A DNA stretch of 64,000 nucleotides, from NCBI GenBank assembly GCA_918797485.1, contig CAKKNE010000004.1, positions 3,906,001 through 3,970,000 on the forward strand, given 5' to 3'. This document shows positions 27,723 through 37,364 of the stretch, one piece after another. The DNA is from Pelagomonas calceolata (lineage: Eukaryota > Sar > Pelagophyceae > Pelagomonadales > Pelagomonadaceae). How positions within the stretch are numbered: the first letter of the stretch is position 1; each line of letters begins with the position of its first letter. Below the pieces are notes generated by a model. That model saw only the letters and a list, made by a program, of their open reading frames with translations, searched no databases and was not told the origin of the DNA. Made by a program: the position numbers and the translations under genes.

Positions 27723-28263
27723 GGTGGGGCTGCCCTTCAGTGCTGATTGTTCGGTGCCGGCGGCCGGGGCACTTTTGAAAATTGAGGACCGAGGAGGTTT
27801 GTTGGCAGCCGGGAAGCCCCACGCGTGCGGCTGCGGGCGGGCGCAGGCGGTGGGCACAAGTCCAGGAAGCTTTGCTTTCCAAGCTCTCCCATCCGCCGCC
27901 GCCGCTCAAGTCGCATTGGCCCACGCGACCACTCGAGAGGGGGCTTTGAGGACTCTAGGACGCGATCGACCGCAAAAACCCGTTTTCCAGCGCAAAAAAA
28001 TCACTGGGCGCCAATTTTGCGCAGCCGCAGCGTGCATTAGCCACCGTGTTGCCGTTTTACGGCTCGAGTAGCTCTTCCAGCCTTTCTGGAAGATCTGCCA
28101 ACGACCGCGCACACGGCAAACACGTGTGGCTCGACAGCAGCCAGGACCCACAGGAGACCCAAACACGGCGCGGCGCACGAGCTCCAGCGACCAAGCCCTG
28201 CCCTGGTTGCTGAAAGCAGGAGGAAGCATCGCAACGAACGCGCGGCGCGAGCACCAAGGACCC

Positions 28264-29184
28264 ATGGACATTAGAATAGTGGACGTCGAGTGGGCGCTCG
28301 ACGACGCGGGCGCGACCTACCAGGCTTATGTGGTGGAGATCGCGCGCGGCCTGAAGACGTGGGCGGTGCGCCGGCGCTACAGCGCCTTCGACGACTTAAG
28401 GAGAGCCGTCTCGAAGGAGCTCGGGCCCCTCGCGTCGCCGTTCCCCGGGAAGAATTTGTTCGGCCGGGCGGACCCGGCGAAAAGGCAAAGGGAGCTCGAG
28501 GCCTGGCTGCGCGAGCTCGCGCTGGCCGTGGCCCCCGCTCCGGCCGCCTACGCGGCCTTCACGAGCTTTATACGGGAGCCGCCGGACGCCGCGCCGAAGG
28601 CGACGCCCCCCGAGAAGCCCGCGCGGCGCTCCATCGTCGAGCCGCCCGCGCCGGCGCCCGAACCTCCAAAGCCGCCGTCTCCCCCAAAATGGGACCCGTC
28701 GTTCATGTCGTCCGACCCGCTCGCCGGCCTCGCGGACGCGCTGCCGGAACCGCTTCCACCGAAGCCGGCGCCCAAACCCAAACCTCCGCCGAAGCCGCCG
28801 CGCGCACAAAAGCCCGAGGGCGAGGCCGTCCGGAAATTCCCGCAGACGACGGCGCGCGCGACGTTCCTGACGGGCGGCGCCAAGACCTACGCCGCGACGG
28901 GCGAGGGCCTGCGCGACGCCATCAAGGCCGGCGATTTGAACGGTGTGAAAGATGTGCTGGCGAGGGATTCGAGTTTGGCGTCGTACCAGGACCGCCAGAC
29001 CGAGTCCATGCTCCACCTCGCGGCGCTCTTCGACCACGCGTCGATCGCGCTCGCGCTGGCGGCGCACGGCGCGGACCCGACGGTGACGAACGCCGCGGGC
29101 GAGTCGGCATTGGACGTGGCGCAGCCGTCGCTGCGGTCGAAACTGACCGCGGCGCGGGAGGCGTGGAAGCAGTCTAGTAATTAA
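28264..29184 (+). CDS. PX-domain protein with C-terminal ankyrin repeats
   Basis: The 306-residue protein opens with a PX domain (residues 1-105): IRIVDVEWALDD, YVVEIARGLKTWAVRRRYSAF with the phosphoinositide-contacting arginine, FPGKNLFG and RQRELEAWLREL. PX domains bind PtdIns3P and related lipids on endosomes. A proline-rich linker (about 115-195) leads to one or two ankyrin repeats (GLRDAIKAGDLNGVKDVLAR, MLHLAALFDHASIALALAAH). The start is in CCCATGG right before the domain; the frame upstream is open but has no domain content. It is likely an endosomal or sorting-nexin-like adaptor. It converges with the methyltransferase gene. Confidence 0.85.
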   Translation: MDIRIVDVEWALDDAGATYQAYVVEIARGLKTWAVRRRYSAFDDLRRAVSKELGPLASPFPGKNLFGRADPAKRQRELEAWLRELALAVAPAPAAYAAFTSFIREPPDAAPKATPPEKPARRSIVEPPAPAPEPPKPPSPPKWDPSFMSSDPLAGLADALPEPLPPKPAPKPKPPPKPPRAQKPEGEAVRKFPQTTARATFLTGGAKTYAATGEGLRDAIKAGDLNGVKDVLARDSSLASYQDRQTESMLHLAALFDHASIALALAAHGADPTVTNAAGESALDVAQPSLRSKLTAAREAWKQSSN

Positions 29185-29197
29185 CAAACAATGTATC

Positions 29198-29962
29198 TTA
29201 CATTTTCCGCCACACGGTCGCCAGGAAGGCCTTCGAGCTCCCGCGGTAGTACGAGTGCAGGAACGTAAAGCCCGCGGCCTCGCAGTATCGCCTCCACGTG
29301 GCCTCGCTCAGCCAGCAGACCCAGGAGCGGGTCGCCGGGGTCCGCCCGTCGGTCCAGCCCTCCTTGTCCTCGCCGAAGCCGTGGGCGTTCGACGCGAAGA
29401 ACACGCCGCCGGGCTTCAGGCTCTCGAAGATGCGTCGGAGGACGTCCGGCAAGGCTTCGCTCGGCACGTGGAAGAGCGACGCGTTCGCGAAGGCGCCGTC
29501 GAAGGTTTCTGCCGGAAGGTCCATATCGACGAAATCTTGCTCGAGCACCGTGCAGCCCGGTGCCGCCCTCCTTGCTAGCTCGCAAAATGCGGGGCTCCCT
29601 TCGACGCCCCACGCCTCGCAACCGCGTGCCGTGAGTGCTATAAGGTCACGGCCGCCGGCGCACCCGAGATCGACGATGATCGGCCGCTCCGTGCCTGCTG
29701 CACCGCCCAACGCGTCGCCAGCGCGTCCCGCGGCGATCGATCCGAGCAGCGCGTCGATGTTTTGGCTCACGTCGTGGTCCTTGTTGCCGGCATCAAAAGC
29801 TGCAGCCACCGCGTCGTAGTCGGCGATCGTCGCGGCCGATTTGGACGCGTCGAGCGCCGACATCGGTCGAGCACGCCGCACCCGCACAGCAGGCTGGAGC
29901 AGCGCTAGGCAGGAGTGGCAGCAGTGCGCTAGGAGCAGCAGCGCGGACAGCTTTCGATGCAT
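29198..29962 (-). CDS. SAM-dependent class I methyltransferase with N-terminal signal
   Basis: This 254-residue protein has the class I methyltransferase SAM loop (IVDLGCAGGRDLIALTARG), WGVEGSPAFCELARR with the acidic SAM-contacting residue after strand 2, LEQDFVDMDLPAETFDGAFA (motifs II/III) and SLKPGGVFFAS. The order matches UbiE/TehB-like small-molecule or protein methyltransferases. The chosen start gives a hydrophobic signal (MHRKLSALLLLAHCCHSCLA), suggesting ER or plastid entry; a further Met 30 bp upstream is possible, and one 99 bp downstream would remove the signal. The substrate is unknown. Confidence 0.8.
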   Translation of the reverse strand: MHRKLSALLLLAHCCHSCLALLQPAVRVRRARPMSALDASKSAATIADYDAVAAAFDAGNKDHDVSQNIDALLGSIAAGRAGDALGGAAGTERPIIVDLGCAGGRDLIALTARGCEAWGVEGSPAFCELARRAAPGCTVLEQDFVDMDLPAETFDGAFANASLFHVPSEALPDVLRRIFESLKPGGVFFASNAHGFGEDKEGWTDGRTPATRSWVCWLSEATWRRYCEAAGFTFLHSYYRGSSKAFLATVWRKM

Positions 29963-30066
29963 GCAACCCAGTGGACCGGTCGCACAGCTCACCCGTGAGT
30001 GCTAGTGCAGCCTCAGCTACCGCGAAATCGATGAATGCGGTGCGGCAGAGGGAAAAGCCAAGCGAG

Positions 30067-30086
30067 CTAGTGTAGACAGATACTAG
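30067..30086 (-). promoter_or_regulatory. CTAG-bounded motif, variant form
   Basis: Read on the minus strand, CTAGTATCTGTCTACACTAG followed by CTCG closely matches the site at 21618-21637. It lies 105 bp upstream of the methyltransferase ATG and 109 bp upstream of the Sel1/PDZ gene. Confidence 0.5.
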
Positions 30087-30194
30087 CAATTCGTATCGGG
30101 TATCGTGTCACCGCGTAAACGCGACCGGGTGCCTCACGCACCGGGGGCAGCCCAGGAAGGCGAGAGAGGCTCAAATTAAGAAGGGCAGCAAACC

Positions 30195-31598
30195 ATGGCC
30201 GCCAGATCCTTCCTCCCCCGCCCGCCCAAGCTCCCGAAGCAGGAGCGCCAGGCCGAGGAGCGCCGCTTGGATGCCCTCTGGGAGCACTGCACGGGCAAGC
30301 CCGTCTCGCAGATCGAGCTGAGTATTTTGAGAGCGGCGGCCGAGGGCGGCCACCGCCGCGCGCAGTGCACGTTGGGCTTTTGCTACGAGGGTGGAGATTT
30401 GGGGCTGCCCAGGGACAAGGCCAAGATGTTCGACTGCTGGGTGGCTGCCGCGGAGCGGCGAGAGAATGATGTCATCTTCCAGGGCGAGGGTCTCTCCGAG
30501 GCCCAGTTTCGTTTGGGGCGGTGCTACGCCGAGGGCACGACCGGCGTCAAGAAAGACAAGGAATTAGCTCATATGTTTTTATGGAGAGCAGCAAAACAAG
30601 GCCACGACCGCGCCGAAGTGTATCTCAGGAAATTGGAGCGGCCCTGGGATCCCCTTTATTATGTAAAAAAAGCCGTCCGCAAAAAGCCGAAAAGAATTAC
30701 ACTGGTCGACGATCTGATCCAGCCCATCACTCAACAAAAAGAGGCGCCGACGTCACCTTCGAAGATCTTAGACGACGGCGAGGACCCCACAAGTCCTATC
30801 GCTAGAGCGAAATTAAAGAGGCGCATCTCGGACCAGATCGAGATCGTGAAGCGGCAGGCCGAGTTGGAGGTGAGGCAGGAACGAGCGGAGCGGCGGAAGA
30901 AGCTCGAGGAGCTGCGGGGCGCCGTGGACCTCTATGACGTGACGTTCGGAGGCGCGACGTTAGGTCTATCATTGGTCTTAGCCACGGACCATCGCACGAA
31001 GCGCAAGATGATCATCGTCGACACTATCCGAGAAGCGTCGCCCGCTTCGAATATCCTGCAGCCGCAGGACGAACTCGTCGCGATCGGCGAGGACTTTGAC
31101 CTGCCAAACCACATCCTCATCTTCGAGGAGATCTCGAAGCAGATAGAACGGCAGCCGCGGCCGCTCACCTTGACGTTCGCGCGCTTGCACGCCCACCGGC
31201 CGGCCGTGCTCGAGAGGGGCGCCGTGCCGCCGCCCGCGCCCGCGCCGCGGCTACCACCGCCGGCCGCGCCTGCCCCGGCGCCCGCGGCGGAGCCTTCGAA
31301 GGCGGCCGCGCCGGCGGCCGCGTCGCCCAAGGCGACCGCCGCCGCCGCGCCCGCCGCGCCCGCCGCGCCACCACCACCGCCGCCGCCGCCGCCTCCACCA
31401 CCAACAACCAACAGCCCCAAGCCCACCATGCCCCCGAAGCGCGCCAGCTTCGGAGATATTGGAGACACCTCGACGTCGAACGACGAGGACATACCCGTGG
31501 TAGACACGCCGCGGACGGCGGAGCGCAAGGGCTTGATCGGCAGCGCCATGAATTTGATAGGACGCATGCGCAGCCCGTCGCGCGACGAGGCGCCCGCC

Positions 31599-31637
<39 letters not shown>

Positions 31638-32363
31638 GCACCGGAACGCCCGCGCGCAGCGTCGCCCGTGCATTCCGAGGCCGGCTGGGCGACGGACGAC
31701 ATGACGACGGCGTCGGACGAGTCCTGGGAGACGGAGCCCGAGGAGGAGGACGAAAAGAGGCCGCGCGCGAAGCCGCTGTCGCCCGACGCCGTGGCGGCCT
31801 CTGGGAAGTGTCCTACATCATTACCGCCGCCGAAGCTGAACCAAAAGCGCGCGACGCCCGAGGTCGAGAAGCGCAAGCCGAGTCGGCCCGACGCTTTGGC
31901 GGCCGCCGGGCGGTGTCCCACGGCCTTGCCGCCGCCGCGCGCGTCCACCAACCCTGCGACCTCGCCCATCTCGCCATCAAAACCGAAGCGGGCCGAACCG
32001 GACGACGCCGACGCGACGGACGGCGAGCGCACGGCGTCGCCTGCCGATTTGAACCCGGATTTAGGAGGCGGCTTCGTCGCATCGGCGCGCGCGGCCATGG
32101 TGCGCCTCTACGAGCGCTACAACCCGGAGAAGGTGGACGAGGTCGACACGTTGTTGACGAAGTGGCCCGGCCGCGAGGCCCAGCTACTGAGCGCCGTCGA
32201 GGCCAAGTACTCGCGCGAGGAGGCCGCGCCCGCGTCGCCGGCGGCTGTGCCCAAGCCCGCGGACGTCCTCGCCGCCGTCATGGGCGACGCGGGGCGCACG
32301 AAGTCGCCGACGCCCGAGCGGATGCCTCGCGAGATCATCTTCACGCGCGACGGGACGCCCTGA
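30195..32363 (+). CDS. Sel1-repeat and PDZ-domain protein
   Basis: The 722-residue protein has Sel1-like repeats at about 40-150 (AAAEGGHRRAQCTLGFCYEG, SEAQFRLGRCYAEGTTGVKK, FLWRAAKQGHDRAEVYLRKL). A PDZ-like domain follows at about 240-325 (DVTFGGATLGLSLVLAT, LQPQDELVAIGEDFDLP, EISKQIERQPRPLTLTFAR), similar to that in the protein at 25326-27722. Long Ala/Pro-rich linkers include two runs of eight to nine prolines. A second feature is a duplicated LSPDAVAASGKCPTSLPPPK / RPDALAAAGRCPTALPPPR segment. Near residue 640, AAMVRLYERYNPEKVDEVDT fits a short stramenopile module usually placed near such scaffolds. It is likely a signalling scaffold. The first ATG is used. Confidence 0.75.
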
Positions 32364-32417
32364 CGAGTAATTACGACGAACCACCATTTACTACTAGCTA
32401 TAGCCGGCGGACACATT

Positions 32418-33381
32418 CTACTTCTTGGTCTTGGCAATCGAATACATCATCGTCGCGCCGATCGCCACGGCGGCCCCCGAGGCCTTGTGCACGTCCATGG
32501 ACTCGCCGAGGAACGCGACGGTCGCGAGGAGAATCACGACGCGCTTCACCGTGTTCGCCACGGCCTGCGCCGTCGCCGTGACCTCGCCCAGCACGAGGTA
32601 GGCCATCTCGTTGTACATGTAGTAGAAGAAGCCCGTGTAGATGACCAATTCATAACCGTAGTTCAGGGACGTCGACGAAAAGACGGGAATGCCCAGAATC
32701 TTCTCGGGGATCTCCTCGAGGTTCTCGACGGGCGGCCACGCTGCACTTAATTTATTCCCTTCCAACACTAAAGCAAACGGTAAGAAGAGGAAGAACGAGA
32801 TCAAGGTGAGAATAGAATACAAGTTCGACGAAGAGAGGTTCTCGGACTTGGACTCGGCCTTGACCTTTTTGGAGAGCAAGCCGCGCAGAGCGAACGCGAC
32901 GTTCGACGTCATGGCGCCGCCGAAGGCCGTCATGTTGATGTCCGCCAAGATGTCCTGCCCCGCCATAATTTTGGACCCGACGGCCGACCACCCGACGCCC
33001 AGGATGATGGGTACGAGCCAGATGTTCACCTTGAGCGGGTCGCTCGTGCCGTTGATCAGGATGCCGAAAATGACCGAGAACATGGGCTCCAAGGCCTTGA
33101 TGATGTGCGTGAACGACACGGCCCCGGCGGACATGGCCACGACGGCGCCCACGTGGCCCACCGTATGTAACATCGACAGGACCGTGCATGCCTTGATATC
33201 TTCGGGCGTGAGCTTGGGCGCTTTCCGCAAGCCCAGCGCCCAGAGCGGCGCAAAGTAAAGAATGCCCACACCCAGCGACGTGAGCGCGATCAACATGGGG
33301 TAATCCAGCGCATTCGAGAGCTTCTTGTTGTAGACGTTGTAGCCCACGTTGAACGCGTACCAGAGCGTGATGCCGACGACC
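32418..33381 (-). CDS. Triose-phosphate/phosphate translocator family, N terminus unresolved
   Basis: About 320 residues match the TPT/nucleotide-sugar transporter family, which exchanges phosphorylated C3-C6 compounds for phosphate across plastid envelopes. Signatures are LWYAFNVGYNVYNKK, YFAPLWALGLRKAPKL, LHTVGHVGAVVAMSAGAVSFTHIIKALEP, SNVAFALRGLLSKK and NEMAYLVLGEVTATAQAVANTVKRVVI. Lys and Arg of the final segment fit substrate binding. The frame shows no ATG before a stop upstream, whereas CACCACGCAG followed by GTCGTCGGC is a good splice acceptor at 33381, so at least one 5' exon encoding the targeting sequence is missing. I could not locate it. The 3' end converges with the Sel1/PDZ gene. 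Confidence 0.85.
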
Positions 33382-34019
33382 CTGCGTGGTGCAACGCGTG
33401 TGCGCGCCGCGGCGTTTGTGCCATGTGTGTTTGTGCAAATTGCATCGTTCTCTCGCTGCGACCGGCATGTGTGTGCGGCACGTTCCGCTGCATCGCTGGG
33501 CCGTCGTCGCGCGCGACGAGTGCTGGATGCATGTTGCTAGCTATATCTGGCTGTCTCCTCTCCGTATCGCTGCGTCGGCAGGCAAAGCTTGCACGTATCG
33601 CTGGACGCCGCTGCTCACAACGTCACGTTGACCATCTTGCTGCAATCCCTTCGTTACCGGGCACGCTCGCGTCCACCTCGCACCTCGCCGTCACACAGCA
33701 AATCCACAGCTTGGCTCTCCGCGAAACCACGCCTACACGGAGTCGTCTGCTGTCGGCTGTGCCATTCACATAGCTGCATTCCTTCGTCGCAAAGAAAGCT
33801 CGAGACTAGAGGGCCTAGCTAGCGGGCTTGCCATGTCACTCGGCAATTGGGATCCATAAGCGACGCCCAAGCAACAAACTGCTCGCGTTTGATCTTTATA
33901 ATTAGGCATTCGTGCTGCGTCATCGCGCTAGACGCTCAACCGCTGCTCGCGTGGACTCCCACAGCGGCATCCTCGCCTATCTCCAGACCGAGGCCGGATT
34001 CGCGTCGCACGCATCAAGC
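33382..34019. other. Intergenic region probably holding a small 5' exon
   Basis: These 638 bp must contain the promoters of the translocator (minus) and the Tab2-like gene (plus), and presumably the first exon of the translocator. Candidate ATGs on the minus strand exist (for example 33530 and 33492) but none is followed by a clear signal peptide. CTAG-rich DNA at 33805-33822 (CTAGAGGGCCTAGCTAG) is only distantly like the window's motif. Confidence 0.35.
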
Positions 34020-35039
34020 ATGCCCCAGCGACAAAGGCATCTTCGCCGCGCGGCGGCCGCCGCCGTCATCGCGACGACGGCGCTCGCCTGGGCGCCCGCG
34101 CGCCTGAAACCCATCGCGCCGACGCGACGGAGCGCCGCGACTTTACAAACGCCCGTCGCGCAAGCGACGGAGCGGCCCATCTCGACGGAGTGGGAGCTCG
34201 ACTGCTTCTCGAGGCCCGTGGTCCAGGACGGCAAGAAGCTCTGGGAGTTGTTAGTTGTGGACAGCACCGGCCAGTGGAGGGAAGCGGTGCAGCTGCCGGC
34301 GACCGGTGTGAATAGTGTCGCGGTCCGAGAAGCGGTGGAAGGCGTGATCGCGAGAGCACCGGTCAAGCCGACGGTGATTAGATTTTTCAGGCGGCAAATG
34401 CTGAACATGCTCACGATCGCGTTGGGCGGCGTCGCGGCGGAGCGGCCGACGTTACGGGTGGCGCCGTCGCGCGCGACGCACGCCATCTACGACTGGTTGG
34501 AGGAGCGGGAGCGCGACGTCTACCCGGCCATGGAGGGTTATTCTGGTGCCCAACAGGTGACGAGGGACCGCATGACGGCGCCGACGACGCCGGCGAGATT
34601 GCCCGAGGCGTTACGGGGCGAGCAGTACGCCTTCGTCACGCTGCCCGTGGCCGAGGTCCAGGCCGGCGGCGGCGTGACCGAGGACAACGTCGGCGTCGGG
34701 AAGATGATCAACGTTAAAAGTGATTTGGACCCGGGCGCGATGCTGCCGGGCGTGGCGATTTTGACGCGGCGCGCGGATGCTTTGGCGATGTCCCTGGCGT
34801 CGACGGAGCTCGCGTCCGTGCGTGCTGACAGCACGCAACGTCAGCTCGTTTTGGACGTGGCCCTCGACGAGTCCTTCCTCGTCGCGCGCTTGGACGACAG
34901 CCAGCGCGTCGAGGCGGCGGGCTTCGAGAAGGCGAAAGCGGGGTTGGACGGCCTGCACTTCGTCGTGGTCCAGCGGCCCGACGACGACGGCGTCGAGCCC
35001 GCGGGCTTCTGGCTGCTGCGGGAGATGGCTACGGCATAA
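34020..35039 (+). CDS. Tab2/Atab2-like plastid translation factor
   Basis: The 339-residue protein belongs to the Tab2 (DUF1092) family; Tab2/ATAB2 binds the psaB 5' leader and is needed to translate photosystem I proteins. Family blocks seen are TEWELDCFSRPVVQDGKKLW, the VRFFR-like VIRFFRRQMLNMLTIA, HAIYDWLEERERDVYPAM and the C-terminal FVVVQRPDDDGVEPAGFWLL. The start chosen yields a basic-hydrophobic presequence (MPQRQRHLRRAAAAAVIATT followed by ALAWAP), which fits heterokont plastid targeting (W for F at the cleavage site). The frame is open 36 codons further upstream without targeting character. Confidence 0.87.
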   Translation: MPQRQRHLRRAAAAAVIATTALAWAPARLKPIAPTRRSAATLQTPVAQATERPISTEWELDCFSRPVVQDGKKLWELLVVDSTGQWREAVQLPATGVNSVAVREAVEGVIARAPVKPTVIRFFRRQMLNMLTIALGGVAAERPTLRVAPSRATHAIYDWLEERERDVYPAMEGYSGAQQVTRDRMTAPTTPARLPEALRGEQYAFVTLPVAEVQAGGGVTEDNVGVGKMINVKSDLDPGAMLPGVAILTRRADALAMSLASTELASVRADSTQRQLVLDVALDESFLVARLDDSQRVEAAGFEKAKAGLDGLHFVVVQRPDDDGVEPAGFWLLREMATA

Positions 35040-35073
35040 ATATAGTTTCGTATATACACAGCCGGGGAGAGCA

Positions 35074-35583
35074 TCAGCGCTTCTTGTGCTTCCCGGTCCG
35101 CCCCGAGGTTTTTGGCGCAGGCGCAGGTGCCGGCGCGGCCTCCTCGGCGGGCTCTGAGGGCTCCGCTTCGTCGCCGCGGAGCATGGCGAAGGCCGTCTTC
35201 GGCAGCAGCACCATGAAGACGACGGCCGGCATGTACGCCGACGGCAAATCCCCCAACGCCATGTGCGCGTAGATCACGAGCGCGAAGCCCGGCACCGCGA
35301 CCGCGGCCAGTATCAACTGGACCCGCGTGTTCTTCAGGCCCCAGATGTTCAGCACGACGAGCACCTTGAGCACGCCGATCAGGGAACACGCCGCGTTCAG
35401 TTGATCGCGGTCCTCGACGAAGGCCTTGCCGACGGCGACCTCGAACCGCTCCGTGACGCCGGGCAGCAGCGTCTCGAGGTCCGCGTCGTACCTACCCACG
35501 GCGAGCATGAGCACGCCCATGATTAACAAAGGCGAGAGCGCCTGCGTTGCGGACGACGATCGGCGCTGCCCCGTGGCTGGCAT
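35074..35583 (-). CDS. Small membrane protein of unknown function
   Basis: From the chosen ATG, 169 residues with membrane segments at about 15-30 (LSPLLIMGVLMLAVG), 65-85 (GVLKVLVVLNIWGL), 92-112 (VQLILAAVAVPGFALVIYAH) and 118-138 (YMPAVVFMVLLPKTAFAML), then an acidic Ala/Pro tail and a basic end (TGKHKKR). No family is recognised. An earlier ATG at 35703 would translate part of a 40-bp tandem repeat, which seems unlikely. A later ATG at 35520 would cut the first membrane segment. Confidence 0.55.
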   Translation of the reverse strand: MPATGQRRSSSATQALSPLLIMGVLMLAVGRYDADLETLLPGVTERFEVAVGKAFVEDRDQLNAACSLIGVLKVLVVLNIWGLKNTRVQLILAAVAVPGFALVIYAHMALGDLPSAYMPAVVFMVLLPKTAFAMLRGDEAEPSEPAEEAAPAPAPAPKTSGRTGKHKKR

Positions 35584-35682
35584 GCGATCGATGGCGTGCT
35601 CGGCGCTGCCCCGTTGCTTGCATGCGATCGATGGCGTGCTCGCGGCGCTGCCCCGTTGCTGGCATCCGATCGATGGCGTGCT
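35561..35682. repeat. 40-bp tandem repeat, three copies
   Basis: Units at 35561-35600, 35601-35640 and 35641-35682 (40, 40 and 42 bp) share CGGCGCTGCCCCGT and GCGATCGATGGCGTGCT with two to four differences. The array covers the start region of the small membrane protein gene, so it is either 5' leader or, less likely, coding; two units are not multiples of three. Confidence 0.8.
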
Positions 35683-35860
35683 TCCGTCCGCCGGCGCGGC
35701 CATTGGTTGCTTACACTGGCTTCTACAATTTTCTCGAGCAGCGGGATGTCGCCCATGGTGCAGCTTTGCGCGACGGCGGGCGAGCGGAATTATTTGCAAC
35801 TGTTTCTTGCAAACGGGCTGCCGTGGCGCCCCGAGCGCGCGATCAATTCGGTCTGCTCTG

Positions 35861-35877
35861 CTAGTGTCTTGTGCTAG
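35861..35877 (-). promoter_or_regulatory. CTAG-bounded motif, copy 7 (short)
   Basis: A 17-bp short copy, CTAGCACAAGACACTAG when read toward the small membrane protein gene (278 bp downstream on the minus strand). It lies just behind the 3' end of the tetraspan gene, so only the former can be its target. Confidence 0.45.
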
Positions 35878-35966
35878 CGCGCGGATTTCCTACGCGCCCA
35901 ACAATACCAGCTACGCCCAACAATTCTGACGCGCCCAATAGTCCTAAGAAAGAAAATACCAAACCG

Positions 35967-36623
35967 TTATGGACTGAGCGGGTACACCGTGAGCGGCGGC
36001 GGCGGCAGCTCGTCCGCCGCAGGGTCGACGGGCACGACGCGGGCCTCCGCCGCGCCGGGAATCGGGTAGAGCAGCCGCGGCGCGTCGTCGACGGCCTTCT
36101 CCGGCGGCGTCGTCACGACGGACGGCCGCGACCCCCACCACGTGCGGACGTCGGGACACACACACCACGGCGGGCACGGTGGCAGCGCCGGCAGCGTCGG
36201 CCGCGCGGGACAGCACCCTTCCGTAATAAGCACCCCGTGCTCCTCGAGCCGCGTCGCGGCCAGGGCCAGCGCCGCGGCCACGACCGCGGCGACGACGGCG
36301 ATGGCCGCCAGCGCGAGGCCGTCCTTCCCCAGATCGCGTTGTTTTGTTGGCGTGAGGAGGGCGACGAAGAGCCAAAACGCTGACAGAGCGGCCGATGCTG
36401 CCATGAAGTGGCGACACCGCTCGAGCTTCTGGCTCGCGAAAAACGAGAAGCAGCCGACCATCGACGCCGCGAGGGCGCTCAGCGCCGCGAGCCAGACGAA
36501 CACAGCGAAGGCGTTGGGCCTCCGGTTCCTGTCCGCGACCCACAAGCTCACAATGATAACAAACCAACTGGCCGCCGTCGCGACGCCGCGCAGCACGGCA
36601 GGGGCATGGTCGGTGAGCGGCAT
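35967..36623 (-). CDS. Four-pass membrane protein, unknown
   Basis: The 218-residue product from the chosen ATG has four hydrophobic segments (about 10-30, 38-62, 72-92, 105-130), a cysteine-rich luminal or cytosolic stretch (CCPARPTLPALPPCPPWCVC) and a proline-rich tail. The topology resembles MARVEL/tetraspan-like proteins but no conserved motif is seen. The frame is open 121 codons further upstream, but that part is Arg-rich non-coding-like sequence without hydrophobic order, so the internal Met was preferred. Confidence 0.5.
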   Translation of the reverse strand: MPLTDHAPAVLRGVATAASWFVIIVSLWVADRNRRPNAFAVFVWLAALSALAASMVGCFSFFASQKLERCRHFMAASAALSAFWLFVALLTPTKQRDLGKDGLALAAIAVVAAVVAAALALAATRLEEHGVLITEGCCPARPTLPALPPCPPWCVCPDVRTWWGSRPSVVTTPPEKAVDDAPRLLYPIPGAAEARVVPVDPAADELPPPPLTVYPLSP

Positions 36624-37007
36624 GGGTCTACTTGGGGCTGCCTCGACCGCTTTCGTGGGTGTCTCTGCCGGCACAACACTGCGCAGCGCCTGGCAACGCT
36701 TTTTGCAGCTTTTTTTTTTGCCGGTCAAGCTAGCAGTCTTCCAGATATACCCCTCGGGACGAAGCAAGCTATCTTGCCGTCGGTTTTGGACGGCTGGCTC
36801 CGTTCGGGTTCGGCTGAGAGAGAGCCGCGCTGGGCAGCCGAGAGAGAGAGCGCCTCTTCGTCTCCAGGGACTCAAGCGCACACGTCGGACACGCCTGCCC
36901 CATACGCACTCACCGCGGCAGCCGCAGGGCGCACCTCCGAGCTGTGTGTAGGCAGCCCCACAGTCGAGCTGTCGAGGTAGCCCCACAGGGGTGCGAGGCT
37001 AGGCGAA
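36624..37007. other. Divergent intergenic region
   Basis: 384 bp with a T-run near 36708-36718, pyrimidine-rich stretches and repeated GAGAGAGA words (36817-36850). No gene was recognised. Confidence 0.35.
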
Positions 37008-37364
37008 ATGGGCAGCGGCGCGAGCAAGCACAAGCGCGAGCTGCGCCGCGTCCAGGCCGCGCACGTCCTCACGAACACGCTGCGGCACAACAACCGCGTG
37101 AGCCAGCGGCGCCGCGAGCGCGCCGAGCTCGAGGCGCTACGCGACGAGGTGGCAATCCTGCGCAAGCGCTGCGGCGACTGCACGCACGGCGACGTGGAGA
37201 AGGACGTCGCGGAGCGCGAGACGGTGATCCGCGAGCTCGAGGCGATGCTGCGCGGGCCCCAGGGCAAGGGCGCGGTCCGGCCCGTCGCGGCGCTGACCAT
37301 CGAGAAGCTCCGGGGCGAGATCGAGGACATCCGATCTCGGGTGCCGGCGCTCGCCGCGCGATGA
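37008..37364 (+). CDS. Small coiled-coil protein, predicted N-myristoylated
   Basis: The 118-residue protein starts MGSGASKHKRE, which fits the N-myristoylation consensus (Gly2, Ser6, basic residues following), so membrane attachment is predicted. The rest is charged helix: RRRERAELEALRDEVAILRK (about 35-55), ERETVIRELEAMLRG (about 70-85) and EKLRGEIEDIRSRV near the end, with a lone CGDC pair at about 56-59. No family is recognised. The single ATG gives the frame's only sensible start. Confidence 0.6.
   Translation: MGSGASKHKRELRRVQAAHVLTNTLRHNNRVSQRRRERAELEALRDEVAILRKRCGDCTHGDVEKDVAERETVIRELEAMLRGPQGKGAVRPVAALTIEKLRGEIEDIRSRVPALAAR

Noticed and set aside
28290-29177. 295-codon frame overlapping the PX-ankyrin gene in another plus frame
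   Set aside because: Shadow frame of the PX gene without its domain residues.
30932-32098. 388-codon minus-strand frame opposite the Sel1/PDZ gene
   Set aside because: Gly/Ala/Ser runs reflect the proline- and alanine-coding repeats of the true gene; no independent protein features.
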